From Pseudomonas sp. Leaf48 (GTDB lineage Bacteria > Pseudomonadota > Gammaproteobacteria > Pseudomonadales > Pseudomonadaceae), in the NCBI RefSeq assembly GCF_001421885.1, contig NZ_LMLH01000031.1, forward strand, positions 2,436 through 66,435: a stretch of 64,000 nucleotides of DNA. The letters run 5' to 3'. Under the pieces are notes generated by a model, which was not told the DNA's origin, did not search any database, and saw only the letters and a program-made list of their open reading frames with translations. Positions 43,984-52,515 of this stretch are shown here, piece by piece. The stretch's first letter is position 1, and each line of letters opens with the position of its first letter. Both the position numbers and the translations under genes were made by a program.

Positions 43984-44182
43984 CTTGTGGGAACGGGCTT
44001 GCTCGCGAAAGCGGAGTGTCAGGCAACGAGGCTGTTGAATGTGCCGGCGCCTTCGCGAGCAAGCCCGCTCCCACAAGAATTTCTGGTGTACCCAGCTTAT
44101 GAGCACGACGCACCACCCTGTGGGAGCGGGCTTGCCCGCGATGGCGGAGTGTCAGGCGCCCACTCCCACAGGTCTTTCGCCC
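43984..44182. repeat. REP-type repeat cluster between the dehydrogenase and ligase genes
   Basis: An inverted pair, cttgtgggaacgggcttgct near 43984 and its complement near 44053-44083, surrounds a spacer; a second pair begins ctgtgggagcgggcttgccc at 44119 and ends actcccacag near 44182. No operator copy is seen in this gap, so the ligase gene may depend on read-through. Confidence 0.75.
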
Positions 44183-44200
44183 GTTCTGGAGAAAACAAAA

Positions 44201-45883
44201 ATGAGCATTGAACGCTGGCACACCGCGTGGCGCGAACTGATCGCCCCCGGTGCGCCGTTTGAAGTGGTGACGCCCGATGACGGCGCTCCACGCTACTTTC
44301 GTCACGCCGCGCACGACTTGCTGCAAGTGTTCGACACCGGTCGGGTTCACGGTGACCGTGAATTCCTGGTCTGGCAGTCGCAGCGCCTGACCTTCAACCA
44401 GTTCTTCGATCGGGTCGACCGCCTGGCCGGGCAGATGGTCGACCGTTTTGTCCTGCAACCGGGCGAGCGGGTGGCGATCGCCATGCGTAACCAGCCGGCG
44501 TGGCTGGTGGCCTTCGCCGCGATCGTGCGCTGTGGCGCGGTGTGTGTGCCACTCAACAGTTGGGGCCTGCGCGACGAGTTGCAGTACGCGTTGCAGGACA
44601 GCGGTTCCCGCCTGCTGATCTGCGACGAAGCGCGCCTCGATACCCTGCGCGAGGATCTGGCCCGCGAGCAGCGAGCCACCATCGTCGTCGGGACCGAGGA
44701 ATCCACCTTGCCCGAGAACTGCCTGCGTTTCGAGGACTTGATCAGCGCCCCGGCGCAACCTGTGCCCACGCTGGAAATCGATCCTGACGCACCGGCGCTG
44801 ATCCTTTACACCTCGGGCACCACCAGCCGCGCCAAGGGCGCCGTGTCCAGTCACCGGGCTATCTGTCAGGCGCTGTTTGCCCTGGATTTCCAGGGCGCGT
44901 TTTGCGCCATGAGCTCGCCCGAGCGTATCGGCGTGGTGATCAATAGCGGCTATCCACCCACCACGCTGGCGGCCGTGCCGTTGTTCCATGTTAGCGGCTT
45001 GCATGCGCAGTTCCTGTCGGCATTACGCGGAGGTCGGCGCTTGATGCTGATGTACAAGTGGGATGTCGAACGTGCGATCGACCTCATTCGTGATGAGCGC
45101 TGTACCCAGTTCAACGGGGCACCGGTGATGATGCAGCAACTGCTTGCGTCACCACGCTTTGGCAGCGAGCACACCGCCAGCCTGTTCGGACTTGGGCTGG
45201 GTGGTGCAGCGTCGTCCGCCGGGGTGCTGGATGACATGCTCAAGCTCAAGCCCGACGTCATCGGCGGTGCCGGCTACGGCCTGACCGAAAGCAATGGCAT
45301 CGGCGCGGCCATCGGCGGCGATCCGTTCGTGTACAAGCCGCAGACGGCGGGTTGGGCGCTGCCGATCGTCGATATTCGTATCGGTGACAGCCCTGACCAG
45401 CCACAGGCGGCGGGCACTCGCGGGGTGATCTGGCTGCGTTCCCCAACCTTGATGAGCGCCTACTGGAACCTGCCCGAAGCCACCGCGCAAAGCCTGCGCG
45501 ACGGTTGGCTCGACACTGGCGACATCGGCTACCTCGACGAAGAGGGCTTTCTCAGTATCACCGGCCGGGTCAAGGAGTTGATCAACCGCGGTGGCGAGAA
45601 AATTTCAGCCGCAGAAATCGAAACTTGCGTGCTCGATATGCCCGGTGTCCTGGAAGCGGCAGCATTCGCCATTGTCGATCCGCTGCTGGGTGAGACGGTG
45701 GGGCTGGCCATTCACGGCCAGGCGTCAACTCTGCCCCAGCAAGCGCAAGTTTGCGCATTCATCGCCGAGCGCCTGGCTGCCTACAAAGTGCCGGCGCAGG
45801 TTTATCGGGTGCTTGAACCCTTGCCACGCAACGCCACCGGCAAGGTGCTCAAGGCAAAGCTGCAGGAAAAGTTGGGCGCATAA
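44201..45883 (+). CDS. Acyl-CoA synthetase (AMP-forming), ligase 1
   Basis: A 560-residue ANL-superfamily acid-CoA ligase. P-loop-like A3 motif LILYTSGTTSRAKGA near residue 205; A5 region GAGYGLTESNG near 355; A7-A8 region GWLDTGDIGYLDEEGFLSI, then TGRVKELINRGGEKIS near 435-470; the catalytic Lys lies in RNATGKVLKAKL near 548. It would activate a carboxylated side chain or degradation product to its CoA thioester. Start 44201 after TGGAGAAAAC. No operator in front; REPs fill the gap. Confidence 0.88.
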   Translation: MSIERWHTAWRELIAPGAPFEVVTPDDGAPRYFRHAAHDLLQVFDTGRVHGDREFLVWQSQRLTFNQFFDRVDRLAGQMVDRFVLQPGERVAIAMRNQPAWLVAFAAIVRCGAVCVPLNSWGLRDELQYALQDSGSRLLICDEARLDTLREDLAREQRATIVVGTEESTLPENCLRFEDLISAPAQPVPTLEIDPDAPALILYTSGTTSRAKGAVSSHRAICQALFALDFQGAFCAMSSPERIGVVINSGYPPTTLAAVPLFHVSGLHAQFLSALRGGRRLMLMYKWDVERAIDLIRDERCTQFNGAPVMMQQLLASPRFGSEHTASLFGLGLGGAASSAGVLDDMLKLKPDVIGGAGYGLTESNGIGAAIGGDPFVYKPQTAGWALPIVDIRIGDSPDQPQAAGTRGVIWLRSPTLMSAYWNLPEATAQSLRDGWLDTGDIGYLDEEGFLSITGRVKELINRGGEKISAAEIETCVLDMPGVLEAAAFAIVDPLLGETVGLAIHGQASTLPQQAQVCAFIAERLAAYKVPAQVYRVLEPLPRNATGKVLKAKLQEKLGA

Positions 45884-45890
45884 CGTCGCC

Positions 45891-45909
45891 TTAGTCTTTC
45901 CGGACGATG
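45891..45909 (+). promoter_or_regulatory. Island operator, site 5 (DUF1329 gene)
   Basis: TTAGTCTTTCCGGACGATG. A weak -10 candidate AACAAT lies at 45929-45934. Centre 75 bases from the DUF1329 start. Confidence 0.75.
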
Positions 45910-45974
45910 TCGGGGCCGGCAGAACACGAACAATAGATCCATCCACACAGCCTTATCAGCGAAGGAGGCATCAC

Positions 45975-47357
45975 ATGAAAATAACAAGAACAGGTCTCAT
46001 GCTCGCGGTCGCAGTCACAGCCAATAGCGGGCTGACGGGTTATGCGCACGCCGCGGTGTCACCTCAGGAAGCAGCCAGACTGGGCAAGGAGCTGACCTGT
46101 GTTGGCGCCGAGCAAGCCGGCAACGCCGAGGGCACCATTCCGCCGTATACCGGCAAATACCTGGGTGAAGTCCCGGGCTGGAATCATGTGAAGTTCTCCG
46201 GCGACCAGCCGGTGGACCCCTATGCGGCGGAGAAACCGATCCTGGTGATCACTGCGCAGAACATGAGCCAGTATGAGGCGCACCTTACCGAAGGCCAGAA
46301 GGCGCTGCTGAAGAAGTATCCGAGCAGCTACAAGATGAACATCTATCCCGGTCACCGGGATTTCCGCTATCCCGATTACGTCTGCCGCCGCGCGATGGAC
46401 AACGCTCTGAATGCCAGGCTGGTCAATGACGGGGCGGGTTTCGAAGGTCTGGGCCAGATTCCGTTCCCGATTCCCAAGAACGGCATGGAACTGCTGTGGA
46501 ACCACCAACTGCCGGCTCGTGCCTACACTGAGGAAAAGACCTCTGACCTGGCTTCGGTCCTGCCCAATGGCAGCATCGGCTGGGGCCGTGCCTATGCACG
46601 CAACCTGTCGCAGGCCAACTCGCCAACCGTCGAGCCCACCACGGACGGCAAGATCCAGGCCATGAGCAACAACATGACTCTCAAACCGGCCCGCGACAAC
46701 GGCACTCTGAGCATTTCCCATGAACCTTACAACTTCGCCGTAGAGTCGCGTCAGGCGTGGTCTTACAGCCCGTCCACCCGACGTGTTCGGCAACTGCCGG
46801 GCTACGGTTACGATCAGCCGATGATCGGCACCAACGGCACCATGACCGTCGACGAGGACCGCTTGTTCAACGGCTCACCGGAACGCTTCAACTGGAAGCT
46901 GGTCGGCAAGCGCGAGATCTATAGCCCGGCCAACGCCTACAAGCCCAACGCCGGGACCGTCAAGCACGCCGACATGCTGACGCCCAACCATCCCAATCCG
47001 GATTTGATGCGTTATGAATTGCGTCGGGTATGGGTGTTGGAAGCCGACCTCAAGGAAGGCTATCGCCATGTCTATGGCAAGCGCGTGCTGTTCATCGACG
47101 AAGACACCTGGAACGCGGTCATGGCCGACAACTACGACGCCCGTGGACAGCTGTGGAAGCACGCCATGGTCAACTACTACTACCACCCGGATATGAGCGG
47201 CTGGCAGGCTGGTTCGCAGTTCTTTCTGGACTTGAACTCCGGCCAGTACACCGGCTACGGCATGACCAACGAGTCGAAGAAAGGCCCGATCCTCAACGAA
47301 GGCAAATTTACCCCGGACCAGTACACCGCGGACGCGGCGCGGGCTATCGGTAGATAA
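45975..47357 (+). CDS. DUF1329 exported protein
   Basis: A 460-residue secreted protein of the DUF1329 family, with a signal peptide (cleavage after about YAHA, residue 26). Characteristic segments are PEEAARLG-like VSPQEAARLGKELTCVGAEQ near 28 and a C-terminal YYYHPDMSGWQAGSQFFLDL near 415. The family is predicted to be periplasmic or outer-membrane-facing and is often found with DUF1302 proteins in hydrophobic-substrate clusters, as here. AAGGAGG lies seven bases before the ATG. Has its own operator and terminator. Molecular role not known. Confidence 0.87.
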   Translation: MKITRTGLMLAVAVTANSGLTGYAHAAVSPQEAARLGKELTCVGAEQAGNAEGTIPPYTGKYLGEVPGWNHVKFSGDQPVDPYAAEKPILVITAQNMSQYEAHLTEGQKALLKKYPSSYKMNIYPGHRDFRYPDYVCRRAMDNALNARLVNDGAGFEGLGQIPFPIPKNGMELLWNHQLPARAYTEEKTSDLASVLPNGSIGWGRAYARNLSQANSPTVEPTTDGKIQAMSNNMTLKPARDNGTLSISHEPYNFAVESRQAWSYSPSTRRVRQLPGYGYDQPMIGTNGTMTVDEDRLFNGSPERFNWKLVGKREIYSPANAYKPNAGTVKHADMLTPNHPNPDLMRYELRRVWVLEADLKEGYRHVYGKRVLFIDEDTWNAVMADNYDARGQLWKHAMVNYYYHPDMSGWQAGSQFFLDLNSGQYTGYGMTNESKKGPILNEGKFTPDQYTADAARAIGR

Positions 47358-47379
47358 GACCCGGATCGTTGTAACGACT

Positions 47380-47412
47380 AAAAGCCCCATCGGTATCCGG
47401 TGGGGCTTTTTC
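47380..47412 (+). terminator. Terminator after the DUF1329 gene
   Basis: The stem aaaagccccat / gtggggctttt with tcggtatccg in the loop and a T-run. Confidence 0.85.
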
Positions 47413-47488
47413 GTCGTTTGGTGTCATGCTCCGATCCCTGTAAAAGCCTGAGACGGCGGTGCACCTGCTGCACCGCGTTATCGTTCTC

Positions 47489-47923
47489 TTAGCCCAACAA
47501 ATGCCCCCTCAAGTCACCGATCATGTCCAAGTGCGAATAATCTCGAAAGCTGAATCGCCAGACCCCGTCGATACGCTCGAACTCATCCAGGTAGCGCCCG
47601 CTGGCGATAGGTTGCAGAGTCAGGGTGTCGGTGGCCTGCAGCACGGTGTAGCAGGAGCGAGCTGTCGCGGTTCCTGTGGGTTGGTCAATGTTGATGATGG
47701 GGTTGCTGATGACGTGTCTGGTGCGGGGTGTACCGCAGGGATAGAGCTTGATTCGTTGCTGCCAGATCTCCAGCAGGGCGGTGTAATCAAGGAAGTCACT
47801 GTGGCTTTTTACTTTGAGTCGGGCATGTCGAAACAACTCGGCGGCCTCGACCAGTTGTCCGCTGTCCAGGCACTCGGCGTAACGGTAAAGCAGGTTGCAG
47901 ATCTGTACGGCGCTGGTACTCAT
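47489..47923 (-). CDS. NTF2-fold (SnoaL-like) protein, possible steroid dehydratase/isomerase
   Basis: A 144-residue protein of the NTF2-like SnoaL_4 type. Tyr15 and Asp20 (LLYRYAECLDSG) and His70 (TPRTRHVISN) sit where relatives such as the bile-acid 7-alpha-dehydratase BaiE and scytalone dehydratase have their Tyr-Asp-His catalytic residues. It may therefore dehydrate a hydroxysteroid or isomerise a double bond; this is inference. Start 47923 has GAGG six bases upstream. It lies directly downstream of a terminator, so expression would rely on read-through from the MFS gene or a hidden promoter. Confidence 0.75.
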   Translation of the reverse strand: MSTSAVQICNLLYRYAECLDSGQLVEAAELFRHARLKVKSHSDFLDYTALLEIWQQRIKLYPCGTPRTRHVISNPIINIDQPTGTATARSCYTVLQATDTLTLQPIASGRYLDEFERIDGVWRFSFRDYSHLDMIGDLRGHLLG

Positions 47924-47936
47924 CGTGGTCCTCAGC

Positions 47937-47975
47937 AAAAAAAAAGCCGCTGGAACCCGGCAGGTTTCCAGCGGC
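47937..47975 (-). terminator. Terminator between the second MFS gene and the NTF2-fold gene
   Basis: A perfect 10-bp stem gccgctggaa / ttccagcggc is followed on the minus strand by nine T. It ends just 14 bases before the NTF2-fold start. Confidence 0.85.
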
Positions 47976-47996
47976 GCGGTTGTAAGGGGAAGAGGA

Positions 47997-49325
47997 TCAG
48001 GCAGTCACGGCCTGGTTCGTCGCGGGCAGTGGCGCGAGGCTGTTCATCTGTTGGCGATATCGCGGCAGTGCCAGGGTCAGGAACACGCTGGCCAGCACCA
48101 GCATTGACACAGATGAAGCCAACGCGTAGCGCAGCGACTCACTGCCCAGGGTTGGCACAAAGAAGTCACTGAGCATGCCAACAAAAAGCGGCCCGATACC
48201 CACACCCAAGAGGGTCATGGACATGACGAAAATCGCCGTGGCCTGGGCCAGTCGTGTAGCCGGGAAAAGGTGGGTAATGGCGCTCAGGCACGGTGTTGCC
48301 CACCAAACGCCAAAGAAGGCGAACGCGCTGTAGAACAAAAACGCCTGCGGCACGGCGATGCTGCCGATATGGAACGCCGTGCCTTGGGGCCAGAGGAAGT
48401 ACGCCAGGGCGAAGGGAATGCTGATCAGCGTACCCAGCAACGGCACACCGATCTGCCAGCCGACATCACGTCGCGCCATGCGGTCGGTGAGCATGCCACA
48501 CAGCAGGGTGCCGAAAGTCGCACCCGTACCGCCCACCACGCCCACCAGAAATCCGGCTTCTTGCAGATTGAGGCCGTGGGAACGGATCAGGAAGCTCGGG
48601 CTCCAGGTGCCGATGGCGTAGCCGGCAATCGCTGCCGCGCCGCCGGTGAGCACCAGGCAAGGGAACGAGGGCATGCGAAACAGCTCGAGGAGGGTCTTGA
48701 GCCAGCCATCCTGTTGCGCCGCAACGTTGCCCAGCGGCACTACGCGCTTGGGCGCTCGCACGGTCAGCAGCAGAAGCAGACCAAGGAAGATTCCGGGCGC
48801 GCCGATCAACAAGAAGGCGTAGCGCCAACCGTGGTGCTGGGCAATCCAGCCACCCAGGCCCAGGCCAACTATCGCCCCCAGGCTGGAACCGAGCATCAGC
48901 ACCGACAGAGCAGTGGATCGGCGGTTCGCCGGGTACAAGTCCGAGACCATCGCCACCGACGGCGCCGTGCCACCGGCCTCGCCCACGGCCACGCCTATCC
49001 GCGCCAGCACCAGGGTCAGAAAGTTTCCAGCCATGCCGCAGAGCATGGTCATCAGGCTCCAGGCGATGCAGCTGAAGGCGATCACCGGCTTGCGCCCGAT
49101 TCGATCCGACAGGCGTCCCAGCGGGAAGCCGAACACGGTGTAGAACACCGCGAAGGTCACCCCCGACAGCAGGCCGATGCCAGTATCGGAAATGCCGAAT
49201 TCGAGCTTGACCGGTTCGATCAGGATCGCCATCAACTGGCGGTCGATGTAGTTGAACACATAGATGCTGGCGAGCACGAAAAGCGCGTAATGCGTTCGCC
49301 ATGTCACGGGGGTGGATTGGTTCAC
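47997..49325 (-). CDS. MFS transporter, spinster-like, island carrier 2
   Basis: A 442-residue, 12-helix transporter, paralogous to the carrier at 24531-25859 (NYIDRQLMAILIEPVKLEF in helix 1; GPLFVGMLSDFFVPTLGSES near the end). The start is taken as GTG 49325 with GGGAG eight bases upstream. The longer ATG start at 49388 lies inside the operator, and the GTG start gives the same length as the paralogue. Probably carries the island substrate or an intermediate. Confidence 0.82.
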   Translation of the reverse strand: MNQSTPVTWRTHYALFVLASIYVFNYIDRQLMAILIEPVKLEFGISDTGIGLLSGVTFAVFYTVFGFPLGRLSDRIGRKPVIAFSCIAWSLMTMLCGMAGNFLTLVLARIGVAVGEAGGTAPSVAMVSDLYPANRRSTALSVLMLGSSLGAIVGLGLGGWIAQHHGWRYAFLLIGAPGIFLGLLLLLTVRAPKRVVPLGNVAAQQDGWLKTLLELFRMPSFPCLVLTGGAAAIAGYAIGTWSPSFLIRSHGLNLQEAGFLVGVVGGTGATFGTLLCGMLTDRMARRDVGWQIGVPLLGTLISIPFALAYFLWPQGTAFHIGSIAVPQAFLFYSAFAFFGVWWATPCLSAITHLFPATRLAQATAIFVMSMTLLGVGIGPLFVGMLSDFFVPTLGSESLRYALASSVSMLVLASVFLTLALPRYRQQMNSLAPLPATNQAVTA

Positions 49326-49385
49326 TGCGGGTGCTCCCGGTTTTGTTCTAGTTGGCGCGATGCTGTAGGTGCCCAGTGTTTTTTT

Positions 49386-49404
49386 CATCGTCCGTTCAGA
49401 CCAT
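49386..49404 (-). promoter_or_regulatory. Island operator, site 6 (second MFS gene)
   Basis: Minus-strand ATGGTCTGAACGGACGATG. A -10-like CAGCAT lies on the minus strand at plus 49360-49365. Centre 70 bases from the GTG start. Confidence 0.75.
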
Positions 49405-49446
49405 CTCTGTCATCTCCCAGGCAAACCGCCGCACCCGATAGCGAAC

Positions 49447-49465
49447 CTAGTCTTGTCGGACGATG
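49447..49465 (+). promoter_or_regulatory. Island operator, site 7 (Old Yellow Enzyme operon)
   Basis: CTAGTCTTGTCGGACGATG. A -10-like AATCAT at 49486-49491 places the centre near -42. The centre is 124 bases from the first gene. Site 6 lies 42 bases away for the divergent MFS gene. Confidence 0.77.
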
Positions 49466-49579
49466 TTTCGCACGCACTCAACGTCAATCATTCAGCCATA
49501 TCCGCTGCCATGTCAGCGCTTGCCCATGTCATGGCAAGCCCTGCGACAGCAAAAAACAATAAGAAGCTGAGGAATTGAG

Positions 49580-50662
49580 ATGAGCGTCTTGTTCGAGCCG
49601 GTCGCCCTGGGCGAACTGCAATTGGCCAACCGCATCGTCATGGCCCCCATGACTCGCAGCCGCGCCCTTGCCGATGCGATACCCGGCGGCGATATGGTCG
49701 AATACTACCGCCAGCGCGCCAGTGCCGGGCTGATCGTGGCCGAGGGCACCGCGCCGTCGGCCAGCGGCCTGGGCTATTGTCGCACTCCGGCGATCTACAG
49801 CGACGAGCAAATCGTCGGCTGGCGGCGGGTCACCGAGGCAGTGCATGCCGAGGGCGGGCGGATTGTCCTGCAGATGATGCATGTCGGCCGCGCTGCCAGC
49901 CGTCACAACAAACCGGCGGGCGCGGCCACGGTGGCACCTTCGGCATTGCGCGCACGCACACAGGTGTTCAGCGATACCGCCGGCCTGGTGGACACCGATG
50001 AGCCACAGGCGCTGACCTTGCAAGGTATTGGCGAGGTCATCGAGGACTATCGGCAGGCCGCGTTGAATGCGCGTCTGGCCGGCTTCGACGGTGTCGAACT
50101 GCACTGCACCAGCGGTTACCTGCCGATGCAGTTCATGGCCTCCGGCAGCAACCAGCGCAGCGACGCCTACGGCGGCGATGTGGGCGGGCGGGTGCGTTTT
50201 GCCAAGGAAGTGATCGAGGCCATGGCCGCTGCGATTGGCGCCGGACGCGTTGGTTTTCGCCTGTGCCCCGGCAACCCCTACAACGACATCGATGACCGCG
50301 ATCCGGCGGCCACGGCAGCAGCCTTGTGCGAAGCCGTGGCGTCGCTGGAGCTGGCCTACCTGCACATCATGCGCTCGCCCCTGGCAGAGCTCGACGCCTT
50401 CGCCCTGGCGCGTAAGCACAGTCCTCATGCATTGATTCTCAACGATGGTTTCGACGGTCCTTCGGCCACTGCCGCTCTCGCGTCGGGCGAGGGGGCAGCT
50501 GTGTCGTTCGCCCGTCATTTTATTGCCAACCCCGATCTGGTGGCGCGTTTGCAACGTGGCCTGCCGCTAAGTGGCTTTGACCGCAAGACCCTGTATACGC
50601 CGGGCCCGGCGGGCTACTCGGATTACCGCGTGCATCAAGCAATAGCCGGGGAGGTGATGTAA
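49580..50662 (+). CDS. Old Yellow Enzyme family oxidoreductase
   Basis: A 360-residue FMN TIM-barrel ene-reductase. FMN-binding segment VMAPMTRSRA near residue 20; LQMMHVGRAAS near 95. The active-site block reads GVELHCTSGYLPMQF near 172, with Ser where the usual His-x-x-Asn/His pair has its second residue; the Tyr proton donor in GYL is kept. It likely reduces or isomerises an enone of the substrate. Its stop overlaps the ligase start (TAATG). First gene of the operon behind site 7. Confidence 0.88.
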   Translation: MSVLFEPVALGELQLANRIVMAPMTRSRALADAIPGGDMVEYYRQRASAGLIVAEGTAPSASGLGYCRTPAIYSDEQIVGWRRVTEAVHAEGGRIVLQMMHVGRAASRHNKPAGAATVAPSALRARTQVFSDTAGLVDTDEPQALTLQGIGEVIEDYRQAALNARLAGFDGVELHCTSGYLPMQFMASGSNQRSDAYGGDVGGRVRFAKEVIEAMAAAIGAGRVGFRLCPGNPYNDIDDRDPAATAAALCEAVASLELAYLHIMRSPLAELDAFALARKHSPHALILNDGFDGPSATAALASGEGAAVSFARHFIANPDLVARLQRGLPLSGFDRKTLYTPGPAGYSDYRVHQAIAGEVM

Positions 50663-52515
50663 TGAATCTTAATGACTTAAACCACGTCCTGCGGTCCCGC
50701 GTGGTACCACGGGAGCAGACTCAAGCGTTGCTGGACCAGCGCTCGGCCGCTGCCGGTCGGATCAAGCCGGGCGATCTCTACACCCTGGCTGACCGTCTGG
50801 AGCAACAAGCGAGTGAGCAGGGTGAGAGCACCTTTCTGATTTATGGCGAGCAGGCCCTGAGTTACTCCGAGGTCGATGCACGTGCCAACCAGATGGCCCA
50901 CACGTTTTATGCCAACGGACTGCGCGCCGGCGATGTCTGCGCGCTGGCCATGGAAAACCGCCCGGCGTTTTTCTGCACCTGGTTCGGCTTGGTCAAGCTC
51001 GGGGTGGTGGTGGCCTTCATCAATACTCAGGTCAGTGGCCGACCACTGCTGCATGCGTTGAAGACCACCGAGGCCAGGGCGCTGGTGGTTGGCGAAGAGT
51101 GCCTGGCGAATGTGCAAACCACCGAAGGCTTTCCCGGCCTGCCGTGCTGGTTGGTGCGTGACGCGGAAAATCCCTGGTCGGGAGCGCTGCCCAAGGGCAT
51201 TGACGGGCATTTCGATGCGCGCCTGGAGAAAGCCCCGCGCACGCCGTTTCCCCGGAACATCCGCGCGCATATCGAGGCGCAGGCCACAACCCTGCTGATC
51301 TTTACCTCGGGTACTACCGGCTTGCCCAAGGCTGCGCGTTACAGCCATATGCGCTGGATGTCGTCGGGGGATGTGATGGAACCCACCCTGCAAGTCACCA
51401 GCAAGGATGTGTTCTATTGCTGCCTGCCGCTGTACCACGGCGCCGCGGCCACCTCGGTGACGTCTACTGCGCTGCGCGCCGGTGCCGCCATCGTGGTGCG
51501 CCGCAAGTTCAGCGTACGGGAGTTCTGGAACGATGTGGCGCGACACCAGATCAGCATCTTCCAGTACATCGGCGAGATCTGCCGCTACCTGCTCAATCAG
51601 CCAGTTCGAGCGGGCGAGCGCGAGCACAGTCTGCGCTGCATGCTCGGCGCCGGGCTGTCGCCGGACTCCTGGCAACGCTGGCTGGAGCGCTTCGGCCCGA
51701 TCAGGGTGTTCGAGGGCTGGGGCGCCACCGAAGCCAATTCGGCACTGATCAACGTCGACAACTATTTTGGTTCCTGCGGACGCGTGCCGGACTGGAACAA
51801 GACCAACCTGAGGTTAGTGCGTTACGACATCGAAAACGATTGCCATCCACGGGACGAAAACGGTTTCTATCAAGTCTGCAAAGTAGGTGAGGTTGGCGAG
51901 GCCATGGGCTTTATCGTCAATCACCCTGAGATCGGTGGCGGACGCTTCGAGGGTTACACCTCTGCCGAGGCGACCGAGAGCAAAATCCGCCGTAATGTGT
52001 TTCGCGAGGGCGATGCCTATTGGAGCTCCGGCGACTTGCTGCGCGAGGATGCCGACGGTTACTGCTATTTCGTCGACCGCATCGGCGATACCTATCGCTG
52101 GAAGAGCGAGAACGTTTCGACCCTGGAAGTGGCGCACGCCCTGGGCGATCTGGTGGGCCTGGAACTGATCAATATCTATGGCGTCCAGGTGCCCGGCCAA
52201 GAAGGCCGGGCCGGCATGGCCGCGGTATTGATGCAGGCCGACCAGCCGTTTGATCCGGCCGCCCTGTACGCCTTGACCGAAGCGCGCCTGCCACGCTATG
52301 CCGCGCCGGTGTTCGTGCGGGTTACCCAGTCGGCAGACCTGACCGCCAGCTACAAGCTGCGCAAGGTCGACCTGCAGCGTCAGGGCTACTGCCCGACTCG
52401 TTGCAGCGATCCACTGTTCATCCGCGACGAACAGGCCCGCAGCTATGTGCCTTATTCGCCGGAGGCATTGACGCGGGCCGGCCTGACGCCATTTGCGGTG
52501 GCCGAGCATGGCTGA
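50662..52515 (+). CDS. Long-chain acyl-CoA synthetase (FATP/FadD6-like), ligase 2
   Basis: A 617-residue AMP-forming acyl-CoA synthetase of the very-long-chain/FATP group. The AMP-binding motif is LIFTSGTTGLPKAARYSHMR near residue 215; the FATP-type segment VFEGWGATEANSALINVDNY near 350; and the C-terminal DRIGDTYRWKSENVSTLEVA near 475 is the VLACS signature. It would activate a bulky carboxylic acid, such as a steroid with a C5 or C3 acid side chain. Coupled with the preceding OYE gene and overlapping the metallo-hydrolase gene by 8 bases. Confidence 0.88.
   Translation: MNLNDLNHVLRSRVVPREQTQALLDQRSAAAGRIKPGDLYTLADRLEQQASEQGESTFLIYGEQALSYSEVDARANQMAHTFYANGLRAGDVCALAMENRPAFFCTWFGLVKLGVVVAFINTQVSGRPLLHALKTTEARALVVGEECLANVQTTEGFPGLPCWLVRDAENPWSGALPKGIDGHFDARLEKAPRTPFPRNIRAHIEAQATTLLIFTSGTTGLPKAARYSHMRWMSSGDVMEPTLQVTSKDVFYCCLPLYHGAAATSVTSTALRAGAAIVVRRKFSVREFWNDVARHQISIFQYIGEICRYLLNQPVRAGEREHSLRCMLGAGLSPDSWQRWLERFGPIRVFEGWGATEANSALINVDNYFGSCGRVPDWNKTNLRLVRYDIENDCHPRDENGFYQVCKVGEVGEAMGFIVNHPEIGGGRFEGYTSAEATESKIRRNVFREGDAYWSSGDLLREDADGYCYFVDRIGDTYRWKSENVSTLEVAHALGDLVGLELINIYGVQVPGQEGRAGMAAVLMQADQPFDPAALYALTEARLPRYAAPVFVRVTQSADLTASYKLRKVDLQRQGYCPTRCSDPLFIRDEQARSYVPYSPEALTRAGLTPFAVAEHG

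Noticed and set aside
43984..44182. Possible CRISPR-like array
   Set aside because: Units are inverted, palindromic and unevenly spaced REPs, and no cas gene is present.
49326..49388. N-terminal extension of the second MFS gene from ATG 49388
   Set aside because: The ATG is part of the operator; GTG 49325 has a better ribosome-binding site and gives the length of the paralogue.
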